In this document: positions 1-8,154 of the stretch, one piece after another | Numbering within the stretch: position 1 is the first letter of the stretch | Layout: every line of letters starts with the position of its first letter | Assembly (NCBI GenBank): GCA_017937125.1 | Contig: JAGBEH010000007.1 | Span: forward strand, 310,001 to 374,000 | Source: Alistipes sp. | GTDB taxonomy: Bacteria > Bacteroidota > Bacteroidia > Bacteroidales > Rikenellaceae | Length of the DNA stretch: 64,000 bases | Reading direction: 5' to 3' | Notes under the pieces: generated by a model | Told to the model about the DNA's origin: nothing | What the model saw: the letters and a program-made list of their open reading frames with translations, nothing else | Databases searched by the model: none | Made by a program: the position numbers and the translations under genes

Positions 1-149
1 ACGGCGTTGCCGAGGGCGACGAGGTGCTCGTATTTTCGCCGCAGGCGGGCAATACTCCCGAAGATATGGCGGCAGTGCTGGGTACGATACCGTATGAAAT
101 CCTGACCTCCGTATCGTCCCGTGTAAAACGTATCTATACCAAAGAGTAA
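1..149 (+). CDS. alr: C-terminal end of alanine racemase (probably MurF-Alr fusion), partial
   Basis: Last 48 residues of a gene entering from the left edge; the frame opens at base 3 and stops at 147-149. The tail reads GDEVLVF... followed by IPYEILTSVSSRVKRIY, which is the usual C-terminus of alanine racemase. The family makes D-alanine for peptidoglycan in the cytoplasm. In Bacteroidota this domain is usually fused behind a MurF ligase domain; that part lies outside the window, so the fusion is inferred. Its stop overlaps the next start by one base (TAATG), suggesting translational coupling. Confidence 0.8.
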   Translation, partial: GVAEGDEVLVFSPQAGNTPEDMAAVLGTIPYEILTSVSSRVKRIYTKE

Positions 150-862
150 TGTTCGGAACATTGTATCTTATCCCGTGCCCCATTTCGGACGCGACGGCCG
201 TAAGCGACGTTACGCCCGAAGCCAATGCGGCCGTTATAAATTCGCTCGACTATTTTATCGTCGAGAACATCCGTTCGGCGCGTCGGTTCTTGTCCAAAGC
301 GCATATAGCGCGTCCGATAGACAGCATCGAGTTCCGCGAGCTGAACGAACATACCACCTCGCCGCGCGAAATCGAAGATCTGGTGCGCCCGCTGCTCGAA
401 GGGCGCTCGGCGGGCGTTATCTCCGAAGCGGGCGTGCCTGCCGTCGCCGACCCCGGGGCTGCTGTCGTGGCGTTGTGCCATAAGAAGGGCGTGCGCGTCG
501 TGCCGCTCGTGGGGCCCTCGTCGATAATTATGGCGATGATGGCGTCGGGGCAGAACGGACAGTCGTTCGCGTTCAACGGCTATCTGCCCGTCAAGGAGCC
601 CGACCGTTCGCGTGCCGTTAAGCGTCTGGAGGCGCGTGCCGTGCAGGAACGCCAGTCGCAGATATTCATCGAGACGCCTTACCGCAATGTCAAACTTTTC
701 GCCCATCTTCTGCAAGTATGTTCGTCCGATACGATGCTTACCGTTGCGGCCGACATTACGGCTCCGAGCGAATACATCGTCACGCGCAGTATCGGCGAAT
801 GGCGCAAAACGGCATCTCCCGACATCGACAAGCGTCCCGCAATATTCGTATTGGGACGGTAG
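149..862 (+). CDS. SAM-dependent methyltransferase, tetrapyrrole methylase (RsmI-like) family
   Basis: A 237-residue cytoplasmic protein of the tetrapyrrole-methylase fold. It opens with GTLYLIPCPISD, has the SAM-site pattern SEAGVPAVADPGAAVV at about residues 92-107 and VVPLVGPSSIIMAMMASG shortly after, then IFIETPYRN as in RsmI. It is not the main RsmI: a second, canonical RsmI lies at 33131-33880, and this copy lacks the TRTTANLLKHLG substrate motif. It is a known Bacteroidota paralogue type of unassigned substrate; 16S rRNA methylation is possible but unproven. It is coupled to the racemase gene by a one-base overlap. Confidence 0.8.
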   Translation: MFGTLYLIPCPISDATAVSDVTPEANAAVINSLDYFIVENIRSARRFLSKAHIARPIDSIEFRELNEHTTSPREIEDLVRPLLEGRSAGVISEAGVPAVADPGAAVVALCHKKGVRVVPLVGPSSIIMAMMASGQNGQSFAFNGYLPVKEPDRSRAVKRLEARAVQERQSQIFIETPYRNVKLFAHLLQVCSSDTMLTVAADITAPSEYIVTRSIGEWRKTASPDIDKRPAIFVLGR

Positions 863-923
863 GGCGGAATGCTTTCTTGCGGCGGTCGCCGATTGCCGCG
901 ATTCCGTGTGCGATGCGATAAAT

Positions 924-964
924 GCAGTGTGCGCAGGTCTAAAAGCCTGCGCACACTGCCGTTT
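924..964 (+). terminator. Rho-independent terminator after the methyltransferase gene
   Basis: Perfect 14-bp stem: GCAGTGTGCGCAGG at 924-937 and its complement at 946-959, with an 8-base loop and a short T run (TTTT, 961-964). It lies 61 bases after the stop at 862. Confidence 0.6.
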
Positions 965-1071
965 TCGGCGGCTGAAATCGTCGTTTCGTTCGCGGCGTAG
1001 ACGATTCTTCGGAATACGTACCCCGATTACGGATTCGGCGGCGAGAGTTTCGAAGTCTCGAAAAATGATAT

Positions 1072-1079
1072 TATATTTG
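1072..1079 (+). promoter_or_regulatory. Bacteroidota -7 element for the first AraC gene
   Basis: TATATTTG matches TAnnTTTG and lies 24 bases before the chosen ATG at 1104. The -33 element is not clear (TTTCG-like sequence upstream). Confidence 0.55.
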
Positions 1080-1103
1080 CACAAACAACCGAATATCACC
1101 GTT

Positions 1104-2003
1104 ATGGAAGATTTGTTGCGAATAGACAGCATAGATGCCTACAACAGGCTTTACGGATTCGAAACGCGCCATCCGCTCGTTACAGTCGTAGACCTTTCGA
1201 AAGCGACCCGGTGGGTTTCGCGCGCTCGATTCCATTACGGAGTATATGCGCTTTACCTCAAGGACGTGAAGTGCGGCAATATAAAATACGGCCGTAAGAA
1301 TTATGATTATCAGGACGGAACGATCGTCTGTTTCGCACCGGGGCAGGCGGTGGATGTAGAGCGTACCGACAATGTGAAGCCTGCGGGATACGGCATCCTG
1401 TTCCATCCCGACCTGATTCACGGCACGGCTCTCGGGCAGGAGATAAAGAATTATTCCTTTTTCTCGTATGAAACCAGCGAGGCGCTGCACCTGTCCAAGG
1501 AGGAACGCAATACGATTCTCGACTGTCTTCGGAAAATAGACGTCGAACTGAACCGCTCGATAGATAAGCACAGCCGCAGGCTCATCAACTCCAATATAGG
1601 GTTGCTGCTCGATTACTGTATGCGTTTCTACGACCGTCAGTTCGTTACGCGCAGCGAGGCGAACAGCGATATAGTCACCCGTTTCGAACAGCTGCTGAAC
1701 GACTATTTCGACGGCGATGCCCCCGCCCGCGAGGGGTTGCCTACGGTCAAGTATTTTGCCGACAAGGTGTTCCTGTCGCCCAATTATTTCGGCGACCTGA
1801 TAAGCCGACATACGGGCATTACGGCCTCCGAACACATTCAGAACAAAGTCGTCGGGCAGGTGAAGGAGCAGCTGCTTTCGACCAACAAGACCACCAGCCA
1901 GATAGCCTACGAACTTGGATTTCAGTATCCGCAGCATCTCAGCCGAATGTTCAAGCGCGTGGCGGGTATGACGCCCAACGAATACAGGTCTTCGGGCGCC
2001 TGA
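1104..2003 (+). CDS. AraC-family transcriptional regulator
   Basis: A 299-residue regulator. The N-terminal 180 residues resemble an AraC cupin-like sensory domain (FAPGQAVDVE and a HPDLIHGT segment). The last 100 residues are the two-helix-turn-helix AraC DNA-binding domain: FADKVFLSPNYFGDLISRHTG, then TSQIAYELGFQYPQHLSRMF and GMTPNEYR. The frame is open far upstream, but the ATG at 1104 sits just after a -7 promoter element and starts the conserved part. The following gene at 2187 is a shorter, more divergent relative in the same orientation, so the pair probably arose by duplication. The effector and targets are unknown. Confidence 0.85.
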   Translation: MEDLLRIDSIDAYNRLYGFETRHPLVTVVDLSKATRWVSRARFHYGVYALYLKDVKCGNIKYGRKNYDYQDGTIVCFAPGQAVDVERTDNVKPAGYGILFHPDLIHGTALGQEIKNYSFFSYETSEALHLSKEERNTILDCLRKIDVELNRSIDKHSRRLINSNIGLLLDYCMRFYDRQFVTRSEANSDIVTRFEQLLNDYFDGDAPAREGLPTVKYFADKVFLSPNYFGDLISRHTGITASEHIQNKVVGQVKEQLLSTNKTTSQIAYELGFQYPQHLSRMFKRVAGMTPNEYRSSGA

Positions 2004-2015
2004 CGGTCGCTATGG

Positions 2016-2046
2016 AGCCGCGATGCACTGCATCGCGGCTTTTTTT
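2016..2046 (+). terminator. Terminator between the two AraC genes
   Basis: AGCCGCGATGCA at 2016-2027 and its exact complement at 2029-2040 form a near-continuous palindrome, followed by seven T (2040-2046). It separates the two regulator genes into distinct transcripts. Confidence 0.8.
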
Positions 2047-2186
2047 GTCCGGTGCCCGTATCATTCTTACGGATATGTGTACCTCGATTACGGGGAATGG
2101 CCGACGGTTGTTTGTTATCCCGATTTTATCCGTTTATTTTGCATTCGGGATTGCGACGGCGTTGCCTTACGCGGCGCATAACGATA

Positions 2187-3020
2187 ATGGAAACCGATAA
2201 CGATAAATTATATATCACCGACGATGCGGACGATGCGTCGTTCATTCCCGCACTGCGCGATCGCGGGTTTTATGTCATACGGTTCTGGGAGCGCATACCA
2301 TCGGGCGGATGTACATACGGAAGGGTGGGATGCGACTACAACGATGCTACGGTAGTGTGCGACGGCTGCGGTTCGGACATTCCGCTGCCCTCGGAACCTC
2401 CGTTCGTGTGGTTTGTGGCATTTATGCCCGATATTATCAGCGGCAGGCATTGCGAAAGCGGCGCTCGCGAGTATTCGTTCTTCGGCTATGCCGCCGACGA
2501 GGCGCTGCATCTGTCGTGCAGGGAGAAACGGGTACTGTGCGAATGCTTCGACGACATCCGCATCGAGTTGCGGCATTCCGACGACTGCCGTCACAATATC
2601 ATACTCGCCGCACATATCAGGCGTATGACGGACTATATCGCCCGCTTTTACGACCGTCAGTTCATTACCCGCGAATTGCGCAATGCCGAGATTCTCGACA
2701 GGTACGATGCCTTCGTCGAACAGTATCTCGCCGACGGGAAGGCCCGGCTTTACGGAGCGCTTTCGTCCGCACGCTGCGCCGAAAGGCTGCATCTGTCGGA
2801 GCCGTATTTCAACGATCTGCTGAGATTCGCTACGGGACACACGTGCGGCGGTTCATTCGTGCTGAAACAACTCGAAGTGGCGAAAAAACGCCTGTCCAGT
2901 ACCGATATGCCCGTCGCTCGGATAGCGGAGGAGCTCGGATTCCCCTCCCTGTGCCATTTTAATTGCCTGTTCAAAAGATTGACGGGTGTGTCGCCGACAT
3001 CCTACAGGTCGTGCTGCTGA
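2187..3020 (+). CDS. AraC-family transcriptional regulator, divergent paralogue
   Basis: A 277-residue protein starting METDNDKLYIT. Its C-terminus carries the AraC double helix-turn-helix (LHLSEPYFNDLLRFATGHT, then PVARIAEELGFPSLCHFNCL and TGVSPTSYR). The middle shares AADEALHLSCREKR and YIARFYDRQFITR with the neighbour at 1104, which has TSEALHLSKEERN and YCMRFYDRQFVTR, so the two are paralogues. The N-terminal sensory part has diverged and is shorter. The start at 2187 is chosen because residues encoded upstream do not resemble the paralogue. Confidence 0.8.
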   Translation: METDNDKLYITDDADDASFIPALRDRGFYVIRFWERIPSGGCTYGRVGCDYNDATVVCDGCGSDIPLPSEPPFVWFVAFMPDIISGRHCESGAREYSFFGYAADEALHLSCREKRVLCECFDDIRIELRHSDDCRHNIILAAHIRRMTDYIARFYDRQFITRELRNAEILDRYDAFVEQYLADGKARLYGALSSARCAERLHLSEPYFNDLLRFATGHTCGGSFVLKQLEVAKKRLSSTDMPVARIAEELGFPSLCHFNCLFKRLTGVSPTSYRSCC

Positions 3021-3244
3021 AGCGTCAAACGATTCTCTGTCGTTGGATAAAGGCTGCCGGACGGTTTCGGATGAGGAATCTTATCCGTCGAGTAGCGTGT
3101 CTTCGTCGGATCGGAAAAACTCTTCGGCATATTGAACGGTGCCGCAGACGGCGGCGGCATCGTCTCTCAGGCGGATGCACCTATAGTATTCCGACGGGAT
3201 GTCGAACGGCGACGATTATTTTTTCGATTATTTTTTGATTTTTG

Positions 3245-3275
3245 TTTGCACAAATAAAAATTATCACTACCTTTG
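3245..3275 (+). promoter_or_regulatory. Promoter of tRNA-Lys
   Basis: Textbook Bacteroidota sigma-AB promoter: -33 TTTG at 3245-3248, 19-base spacer, -7 TACCTTTG at 3268-3275. The tRNA begins 12 bases later. Confidence 0.85.
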
Positions 3276-3286
3276 CACACGCAAAT

Positions 3287-3359
3287 GCCTCTTTAGCTCA
3301 GTTGGTAGAGCACGACACTCTTAATGTTGGGGTCCAGGGTTCGAGCCCCTGAGGGGGTA
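3287..3359 (+). tRNA. tRNA-Lys(CUU)
   Basis: A 73-nt cloverleaf. The acceptor stem GCCTCTT pairs with AGGGGGT with G-U wobbles; D arm GCTC...GAGC; anticodon stem CGACA/TGTTG with loop CTCTTAA giving anticodon CUU; T arm CAGGG-TTCGAGC-CCCTG; discriminator A at 3359. The 3' CCA is not encoded. Confidence 0.93.
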
Positions 3360-3362
3360 CGG

Positions 3363-3391
3363 AAGCGGAAGATGAAAGTCTTCCGCTTTTT
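3363..3391 (+). terminator. Terminator after tRNA-Lys
   Basis: Stem AAGCGGAAGA at 3363-3372 with TCTTCCGCTT at 3379-3388, followed by further T bases. It ends the tRNA transcript and separates it from the AT-rich R-M island. Confidence 0.8.
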
Positions 3392-3564
3392 GTACTTGTA
3401 CACTTGGTAATATACTAAATATTGCCTAATTTTGAGCAGGGTTTCGGGTCGGATTTTTTATGAAGTTTGAATCTATACGAAACCAAAAGAGATTTAAGGA
3501 GAACCGATTTTGGCATATCGTAGTTTGTTGGGCTTTTTTGTTACTTTGTAGTGATACTTCTTTA

Positions 3565-5112
3565 ATGGCAAAAACTAAAAATAAATATGGACAATACTTT
3601 ACCATAAAATCGATTGCTGATTTTATGGTTGCTTTAATAACGCATGATAGAAGTTCGAATATCTTAGAGCCATCTTGCGGTGAGGGGGTGTTTCTAACAA
3701 GCTTGAAAGAACAAGGATATAATAATCTTAATGCTTATGAAATAGATTCATCTTTGAATAACTCTCATCATTTCGTACGATATGAAAGTTTCGTATCAGC
3801 GCCCATAAATGAAAAATATGATGTCATTATCGGTAATCCCCCTTATATCAGATGGAAAAACCTTGAAGAAGAATTGAAAGAAGAGTTAGAAGTGTCACCT
3901 CTGTGGAAACGATATTTCAATAGCCTTTGTGATTATTTTTTTATCTTTATACTCAAGAGTATAGAACAGCTTAATGATAACGGTGAATTAATTTTTATTT
4001 GTCCGGAATATTGGATGAATACCACTCATTCGCGAACATTAAGGGACTATATGCTTAATAATGGAGCTGTTACTGAAATATATTTATTCAAGGAAGCTCC
4101 TTTATTCGAAGGAGTTATATCTTCATTTGTGATATTTAAATACATTAAATCTCAGAGGACCGAACAAATATCATTTTATAAATATCTCAAAAAGAGTAAG
4201 CCGACAAAAGAGGATTTAATTGGTAAAACTTGTTTTGAAAGACAAGATATTCCTCAGTTTGTTATAGGAGAGAGATGGATTCTTGCCAATACTGAAAAAC
4301 GATGTTCTATAGTCTCTTTGGAAAAGGCATGTGAAAAACAGGCGCTGCTATTATTTGATTCCGATGCGAATATGTGCCGAATAGGAGATTTCTGCGATAT
4401 TGGTAACGGTATGGTTTCAGGTTTAGATAAAGCGTTTTGTGTAACCGATACAAGCGTTTTAAATGAAGATGAGAAAGCTGCTCTTATACATGTGTATAAA
4501 GCTAAAGATTTGCAACAATATTATAATATAACTGATAGTTATTATTTCTTTTTGCGGGATAATATAAGTGAATCTGCATTTAGAAGGCGGTACCCGCATA
4601 TCTATACAAAATTGTGCTCTTATAGGGAAGATTTATTAAAAAGATATAGTTACGGGCGAAACTTACAGATGTGGGAGTTCGCTTTCCCTCGCAATGAAAC
4701 TTTGTTCAAAAAAGAGCAAGAGAGAATTTTTGTACCTTGCAAGGAGCGTATCTCTCATAAACAATATTTTAGATTTGCTATAGCAGATTCTACAACTTAC
4801 CCATTGCAAGATGTAACTGCAATCTTAAAAAAACAGAATTGCAAAGAGAGTATATACTATATATTAGCATATTTGAACAGCGGTATGGTATTCGAATGGC
4901 TTAAATATAATGGTATAGTAAAGGGTGAAATTGTAGAGTTTTCCGAAACTCCTCTTGCTAGCATTCCATATCGTTGTATAAATTGGGATGATGAGCGCGA
5001 GGTTGGATGTCATAATAATATTGTTAAATATACACAACAATATGTTAAAACAAAAGATATTCAGAATCTTTCTTTTATTGAAGCAAACCTTAATACTTTA
5101 TTTTATGAGTAA
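3565..5112 (+). CDS. Type II DNA adenine-N6 methyltransferase (partner of a HincII-like nuclease)
   Basis: A 515-residue class I N6-adenine methyltransferase. It begins MAKTKNKYGQYFT (motif X), has the SAM loop ILEPSCGEGVF (motif I) near residue 31, and the catalytic motif IV in DVIIGNPPYIRW near residue 88. The C-terminal half is a likely target-recognition region, as in TaqI/Eco57I-type enzymes. An ATG at 3460 is in frame, but its extra residues look unrelated to the family, so 3565 is preferred. The gene is much more AT-rich than its surroundings and overlaps the nuclease gene by 8 bases. It is expected to protect the nuclease's site (GTYRAC by inference from HincII). Confidence 0.92.
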   Translation: MAKTKNKYGQYFTIKSIADFMVALITHDRSSNILEPSCGEGVFLTSLKEQGYNNLNAYEIDSSLNNSHHFVRYESFVSAPINEKYDVIIGNPPYIRWKNLEEELKEELEVSPLWKRYFNSLCDYFFIFILKSIEQLNDNGELIFICPEYWMNTTHSRTLRDYMLNNGAVTEIYLFKEAPLFEGVISSFVIFKYIKSQRTEQISFYKYLKKSKPTKEDLIGKTCFERQDIPQFVIGERWILANTEKRCSIVSLEKACEKQALLLFDSDANMCRIGDFCDIGNGMVSGLDKAFCVTDTSVLNEDEKAALIHVYKAKDLQQYYNITDSYYFFLRDNISESAFRRRYPHIYTKLCSYREDLLKRYSYGRNLQMWEFAFPRNETLFKKEQERIFVPCKERISHKQYFRFAIADSTTYPLQDVTAILKKQNCKESIYYILAYLNSGMVFEWLKYNGIVKGEIVEFSETPLASIPYRCINWDDEREVGCHNNIVKYTQQYVKTKDIQNLSFIEANLNTLFYE

Positions 5113-5887
5113 TATATCTTACGTTAAAATATTATCTTGGTTAGAAAACAAAGAAGTTGATCGTCCGAACGCTGCAGATAATGGTACTTTGTCTGGGCAT
5201 GCAGCAGGAGAACCTTTTGAGAAACTCGTATATCGTCACTTGAAGGAGTTATATCCAAATAATGTGTATAAGCAATATGAGTTCTTAAATGATTTATATA
5301 GAAGAAATCCTGAGAGTATTACAATCAAAGACCGACAAGCTCTTTTTAATTCGCCTGTTGCCTTATTCTTACTTAGTAGAGGTGATGCTGCAACACGGGA
5401 TTGGGATATTCAGAATGTATTTGAGGAGAAACAAAACGATACTGCTGATATCTTATTTCACAAAAATGAATATTTTGAATTGATAGATGTAAAGACGAGA
5501 AATATTTCAAAGGCAGCGCAGGCACCGAATATTATATCCGCTTATAAAGTTGCACAAATGTGTGCTATTATATTAGACAATCAAGATTTTGATACAGTAG
5601 GTATAAATTATGTTGAAGTTGATTGGTTGCCAAAAGAAGATAAATTAGTTTGCACACAAGCTCATTATGGGAACCTATTTAAAGCGACGCCTAATACTTT
5701 GTATATCAACTGGGCGGCGGCTATGCAAATACAGTTTCATGTATCTGAGTTAGATCAAACATATACGGGAACTTTGGAGGAATGGGCAAAAGCATATTTG
5801 AAAATGTTTGTTGCAAGTGCAGAACATCGTTGTGATATTATGTATAAAAAGTATGTAAAACCATTTAAAAAATATGTAGAAGAATAA
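5105..5887 (+). CDS. HincII-like type II restriction endonuclease
   Basis: A 260-residue protein that matches HincII (258 aa) closely as I remember that sequence: GTLSGHAAGEPFEKLVY, LFNSP..LFLLSRG, EEKQNDTADIL, DVKTRNISK, AQAPNIISAYK, YINWAAAMQIQFHV and a KPFKKY C-terminus. The catalytic PD-(D/E)xK residues D115, D128 and K130 correspond to HincII D114, D127 and K129. Q139 corresponds to the DNA-intercalating Q138. The predicted specificity is therefore GTY/RAC, blunt cutting; this is inferred, not seen. Start at the ATG overlapping the methyltransferase stop. AT-rich, probably acquired together with the methyltransferase. Confidence 0.93.
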   Translation: MSNISYVKILSWLENKEVDRPNAADNGTLSGHAAGEPFEKLVYRHLKELYPNNVYKQYEFLNDLYRRNPESITIKDRQALFNSPVALFLLSRGDAATRDWDIQNVFEEKQNDTADILFHKNEYFELIDVKTRNISKAAQAPNIISAYKVAQMCAIILDNQDFDTVGINYVEVDWLPKEDKLVCTQAHYGNLFKATPNTLYINWAAAMQIQFHVSELDQTYTGTLEEWAKAYLKMFVASAEHRCDIMYKKYVKPFKKYVEE

Positions 5888-6037
5888 TACATTCATACAT
5901 TGCAACAGATACCACTTTTAGTGTTTTGATAGTTGGACACGAATTAGAAAATTTTCAAACCGGAGCCAAACTGTCACTTAGCAATTCTTGCTGTGGTGTC
6001 TACAGGCGGGTTTAATGCCGCGACCCGAAGGGGACAG

Positions 6038-6065
6038 AAATCGAGAAACTTTAGTTTCTCGATTT
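6038..6065. terminator. Terminator shared by the R-M operon and the convergent GH2-like gene
   Basis: Perfect 13-bp inverted repeat AAATCGAGAAACT / AGTTTCTCGATTT with a 2-base spacer (6051-6052), between the convergent stops at 5887 (+) and 6082 (-). T-rich on the + side, so it best serves the R-M operon. Confidence 0.65.
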
Positions 6066-6081
6066 TATTATTTTCGAGCTA

Positions 6082-7419
6082 TTATCGTTCGGCTCCTGCA
6101 TACTTGTCCGCGTATCGCATATCGAACGCATCGTTGTTCCACTCCCTGCCCGCTCCTGTGTAAATTATCGGGCGACCGTGTTCCGATCTCTTGAGTGCGA
6201 GATACGTTTCGTACATATTGATGCCGTTCGTGCGTCCGCCGCCTAGCGAAAAAGCGATTACCGACGGATGCGTTTTCGAGGTGTGGTACATAGCGGCGGC
6301 GCGGTCGAGATACTCGGCCGTCATCGACGGATCGTTGCTCGGATTGCCGCCGCGTTTTATGGATTCGCCGCCCTCGGAGGTGTCTGCTGCAAGTTGCGGG
6401 ATTACGTACATCCCGACGGAGTCGCATACCGAGTATAGGGACAACGGGGCCTCTCCCGCTTTTACCGTTACGGTATTGATACCTTCGGATTTCAGCTCCG
6501 CAAGGTCGGATACGGTGACGTTGGGCTCTACGGTCGCTATCTTCAGCGATACGGGCTTACCGTTTACGACAAGTCTGCCCGATGCGTATTCGGTCGAATG
6601 CAAACCGGTCGGTATTGCGACGGTCTCCGCATACTTGCCGTCGATACGGTTGCGAACCGTCAGTGTCAGCAATACGGGGTTGTCCGTACTCCACAATTTG
6701 TCGCGCGGGATTATGGCTGCGAATTTCACCGTATCCTCGCCGCGCATTTCGAGTGTTATGTCCTTGTATCCGTATGCCAGACGTGTCGTGTCGGGCGCAA
6801 GCAGTTCGTAGTATATCCGTGAGGTTTTGGGGTTCAGCGCGTCGGTCTTTACCGCAAGGCTTATCTCGGCTATGCCGTCGCCCGCATCGTTGAGCCGTGT
6901 ATAGTGCGTCGCCTCGCGCAATCTTATCGTCGGCTGCGACAGCACCTCCGCCCTGCCTATCCACGCTACGCCCGTTTTCAACAGCGGTTCGCCCTCGGTC
7001 GGCGTGTCGAGTATCAGCGATATCTCGTTTATTCCCTGTTTCGACCGTTTCGTCAGGTTGAACTCTGTCGGAACGGCCCCGTTGCTCGCCCGTCCTATTT
7101 CCGAACCGTTGATCACGACACGGTAACCTGCCGATGCCGCTTCTATCCGCAGCAGTAATTGACGGTTCAGCCAGGCGATAGGGTAGACATAAGAGGCGGA
7201 GAAGATCGTTCGGCCCTCTTTTCCGTCCCGCTGCCATTCGCTCAGCGGCGAAATGTAGCGGCTCGCACCTTCGGGGCGTTTTACGGCCTCCGCAGGCGTG
7301 GCATACGGTCGTATCTCGCTTCTGGGCGGTTCGGTGCCGTACGACGCCTTGATTTGCGCATCGGCGACGTATGACGATAAAAGCAATATGGCTATCAGTG
7401 CGTTTCTCATAATTTTCAT
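6082..7419 (-). CDS. Secreted GH2 (beta-galactosidase-like) protein, truncated and apparently inactive
   Basis: A 445-residue protein with a signal peptide (MRNALIAILLLSSYVADAQ; the second ATG at 7410 is an alternative start). It has a jelly-roll sugar-binding-like domain (RYISPLSEWQRDG... INGSEIGRASNG), an Ig-like domain and the beginning of a GH2 TIM barrel. Where active GH2 enzymes have SLGNE with the acid/base glutamate, this protein has SLGGG (residues 391-395). It stops shortly after the GREWN segment, before the second half of the barrel and the nucleophile. It is therefore probably a non-hydrolytic carbohydrate-binding relative or a decaying gene. No polysaccharide-utilisation genes are adjacent. 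Confidence 0.75.
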   Translation of the reverse strand: MKIMRNALIAILLLSSYVADAQIKASYGTEPPRSEIRPYATPAEAVKRPEGASRYISPLSEWQRDGKEGRTIFSASYVYPIAWLNRQLLLRIEAASAGYRVVINGSEIGRASNGAVPTEFNLTKRSKQGINEISLILDTPTEGEPLLKTGVAWIGRAEVLSQPTIRLREATHYTRLNDAGDGIAEISLAVKTDALNPKTSRIYYELLAPDTTRLAYGYKDITLEMRGEDTVKFAAIIPRDKLWSTDNPVLLTLTVRNRIDGKYAETVAIPTGLHSTEYASGRLVVNGKPVSLKIATVEPNVTVSDLAELKSEGINTVTVKAGEAPLSLYSVCDSVGMYVIPQLAADTSEGGESIKRGGNPSNDPSMTAEYLDRAAAMYHTSKTHPSVIAFSLGGGRTNGINMYETYLALKRSEHGRPIIYTGAGREWNNDAFDMRYADKYAGAER

Positions 7420-7432
7420 ACCTTATGATTTT

Positions 7433-7650
7433 GTCGAAGATACTCCGTTTCGGCATAATCGGGCCGAAGCTTGTTTCTGCGTTCGACTTTTCGTATCTTT
7501 AACTTCGTTTCGGATACTCCCGTTCGGCGATGCCCGAATAAATTTGGCATTGCTCTCTCTTATTCGTATCTTTGACTCTGTCGAAGATACTCCGTCTCGG
7601 AAAAAATGCAAGCAAGCTTGCTTTTTTCTCTCGGCTTATTCGTATCTTTG
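7433..7650 (+). repeat. Three degenerate ~75-bp tandem units, each ending in a promoter-like element
   Basis: Within the intergenic region between divergent genes, TTCGTATCTTT recurs with the TATCTTTR elements at 7494-7501, 7567-7574 and 7643-7650 (spacing 73 and 76). GTCGAAGATACTCCG followed by TYTCGG occurs at 7433-7453 and 7580-7600, with a degraded version near 7508. The last two elements match TAnnTTTG exactly; the first ends in A. Confidence 0.65.
7643..7650 (+). promoter_or_regulatory. -7 element for the HsdR_N-like gene
   Basis: TATCTTTG, the promoter-proximal copy of the repeated element, lies 34 bases before the ATG at 7685. An inverted copy (AAAGATACGAA) follows at about 7660-7670, which could form a hairpin in the leader. 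Confidence 0.6.
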
Positions 7651-7684
7651 TCGGTGTAAAGATACGAATTTTTTACGACAGACT

Positions 7685-8143
7685 ATGCCCGCATACGACG
7701 ACAAAATCAATTTCCCTGCCGTGGATATGCGTACTAAGGTCGAGAACGGCGAAACATACGTTTTCGACATAGTGCGCGGCGGCTGGCTGGTGCTTACGCC
7801 CGAGGAGCGCGTGCGCCGTCACGCCATAGGGTTTCTGATGTCGCATTGCGGGGCTGAGTTGCGTTCTGTCGCCACCGAATATCCTGTCGGGCTGAACGGC
7901 ACGTCGCAGCGTGCCGACATAGTGGTCTTCGACGGGGAATGCCGACCCGCGGCGCTCGTCGAATGCAAGGCGACGGATGTCCGCATAGGTCCCGACGTGC
8001 TCGCCCAAGCCGTGCGGTACAACTCCGTACTCGGCGCCAGATATATAATACTGACTAACGGCATAAGACATTTCTGCTATGAACGCACCGCAAGCGGATA
8101 TCGCCCTATGTCCCGATTCCCCGACCTGCGTATCGTACGGTGA
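7685..8143 (+). CDS. Small HsdR_N-like (PD-(D/E)xK) protein
   Basis: A 152-residue protein resembling the stand-alone 'type I restriction enzyme R protein N-terminus' family common in Bacteroidota. The nuclease-like core is RADIVVFD (D near residue 79) followed by AALVECKA (E-x-K near residues 92-94), then ALGARYIILTNG-type strand residues. There is no helicase domain and no HsdM/HsdS nearby, so it is not a working type I system. A DNA-processing or defence role is possible; its function is unknown. The ATG at 7685 is chosen because it follows the promoter; the open frame extends upstream over the repeats. Confidence 0.75.
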   Translation: MPAYDDKINFPAVDMRTKVENGETYVFDIVRGGWLVLTPEERVRRHAIGFLMSHCGAELRSVATEYPVGLNGTSQRADIVVFDGECRPAALVECKATDVRIGPDVLAQAVRYNSVLGARYIILTNGIRHFCYERTASGYRPMSRFPDLRIVR

Positions 8144-8154
8144 CGGATGGCCTT

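Noticed and set aside
3287-6065. Integrative element inserted at tRNA-Lys
   Set aside because: I found no repeat of the tRNA 3' end downstream of the R-M genes and no integrase, so insertion next to the tRNA is noted but an att-bounded island is not supported.
7433-7650. CRISPR-like array
   Set aside because: Only three degenerate units, spacing but no conserved repeat with unique spacers, and no cas genes. Better explained as tandem promoter repeats.
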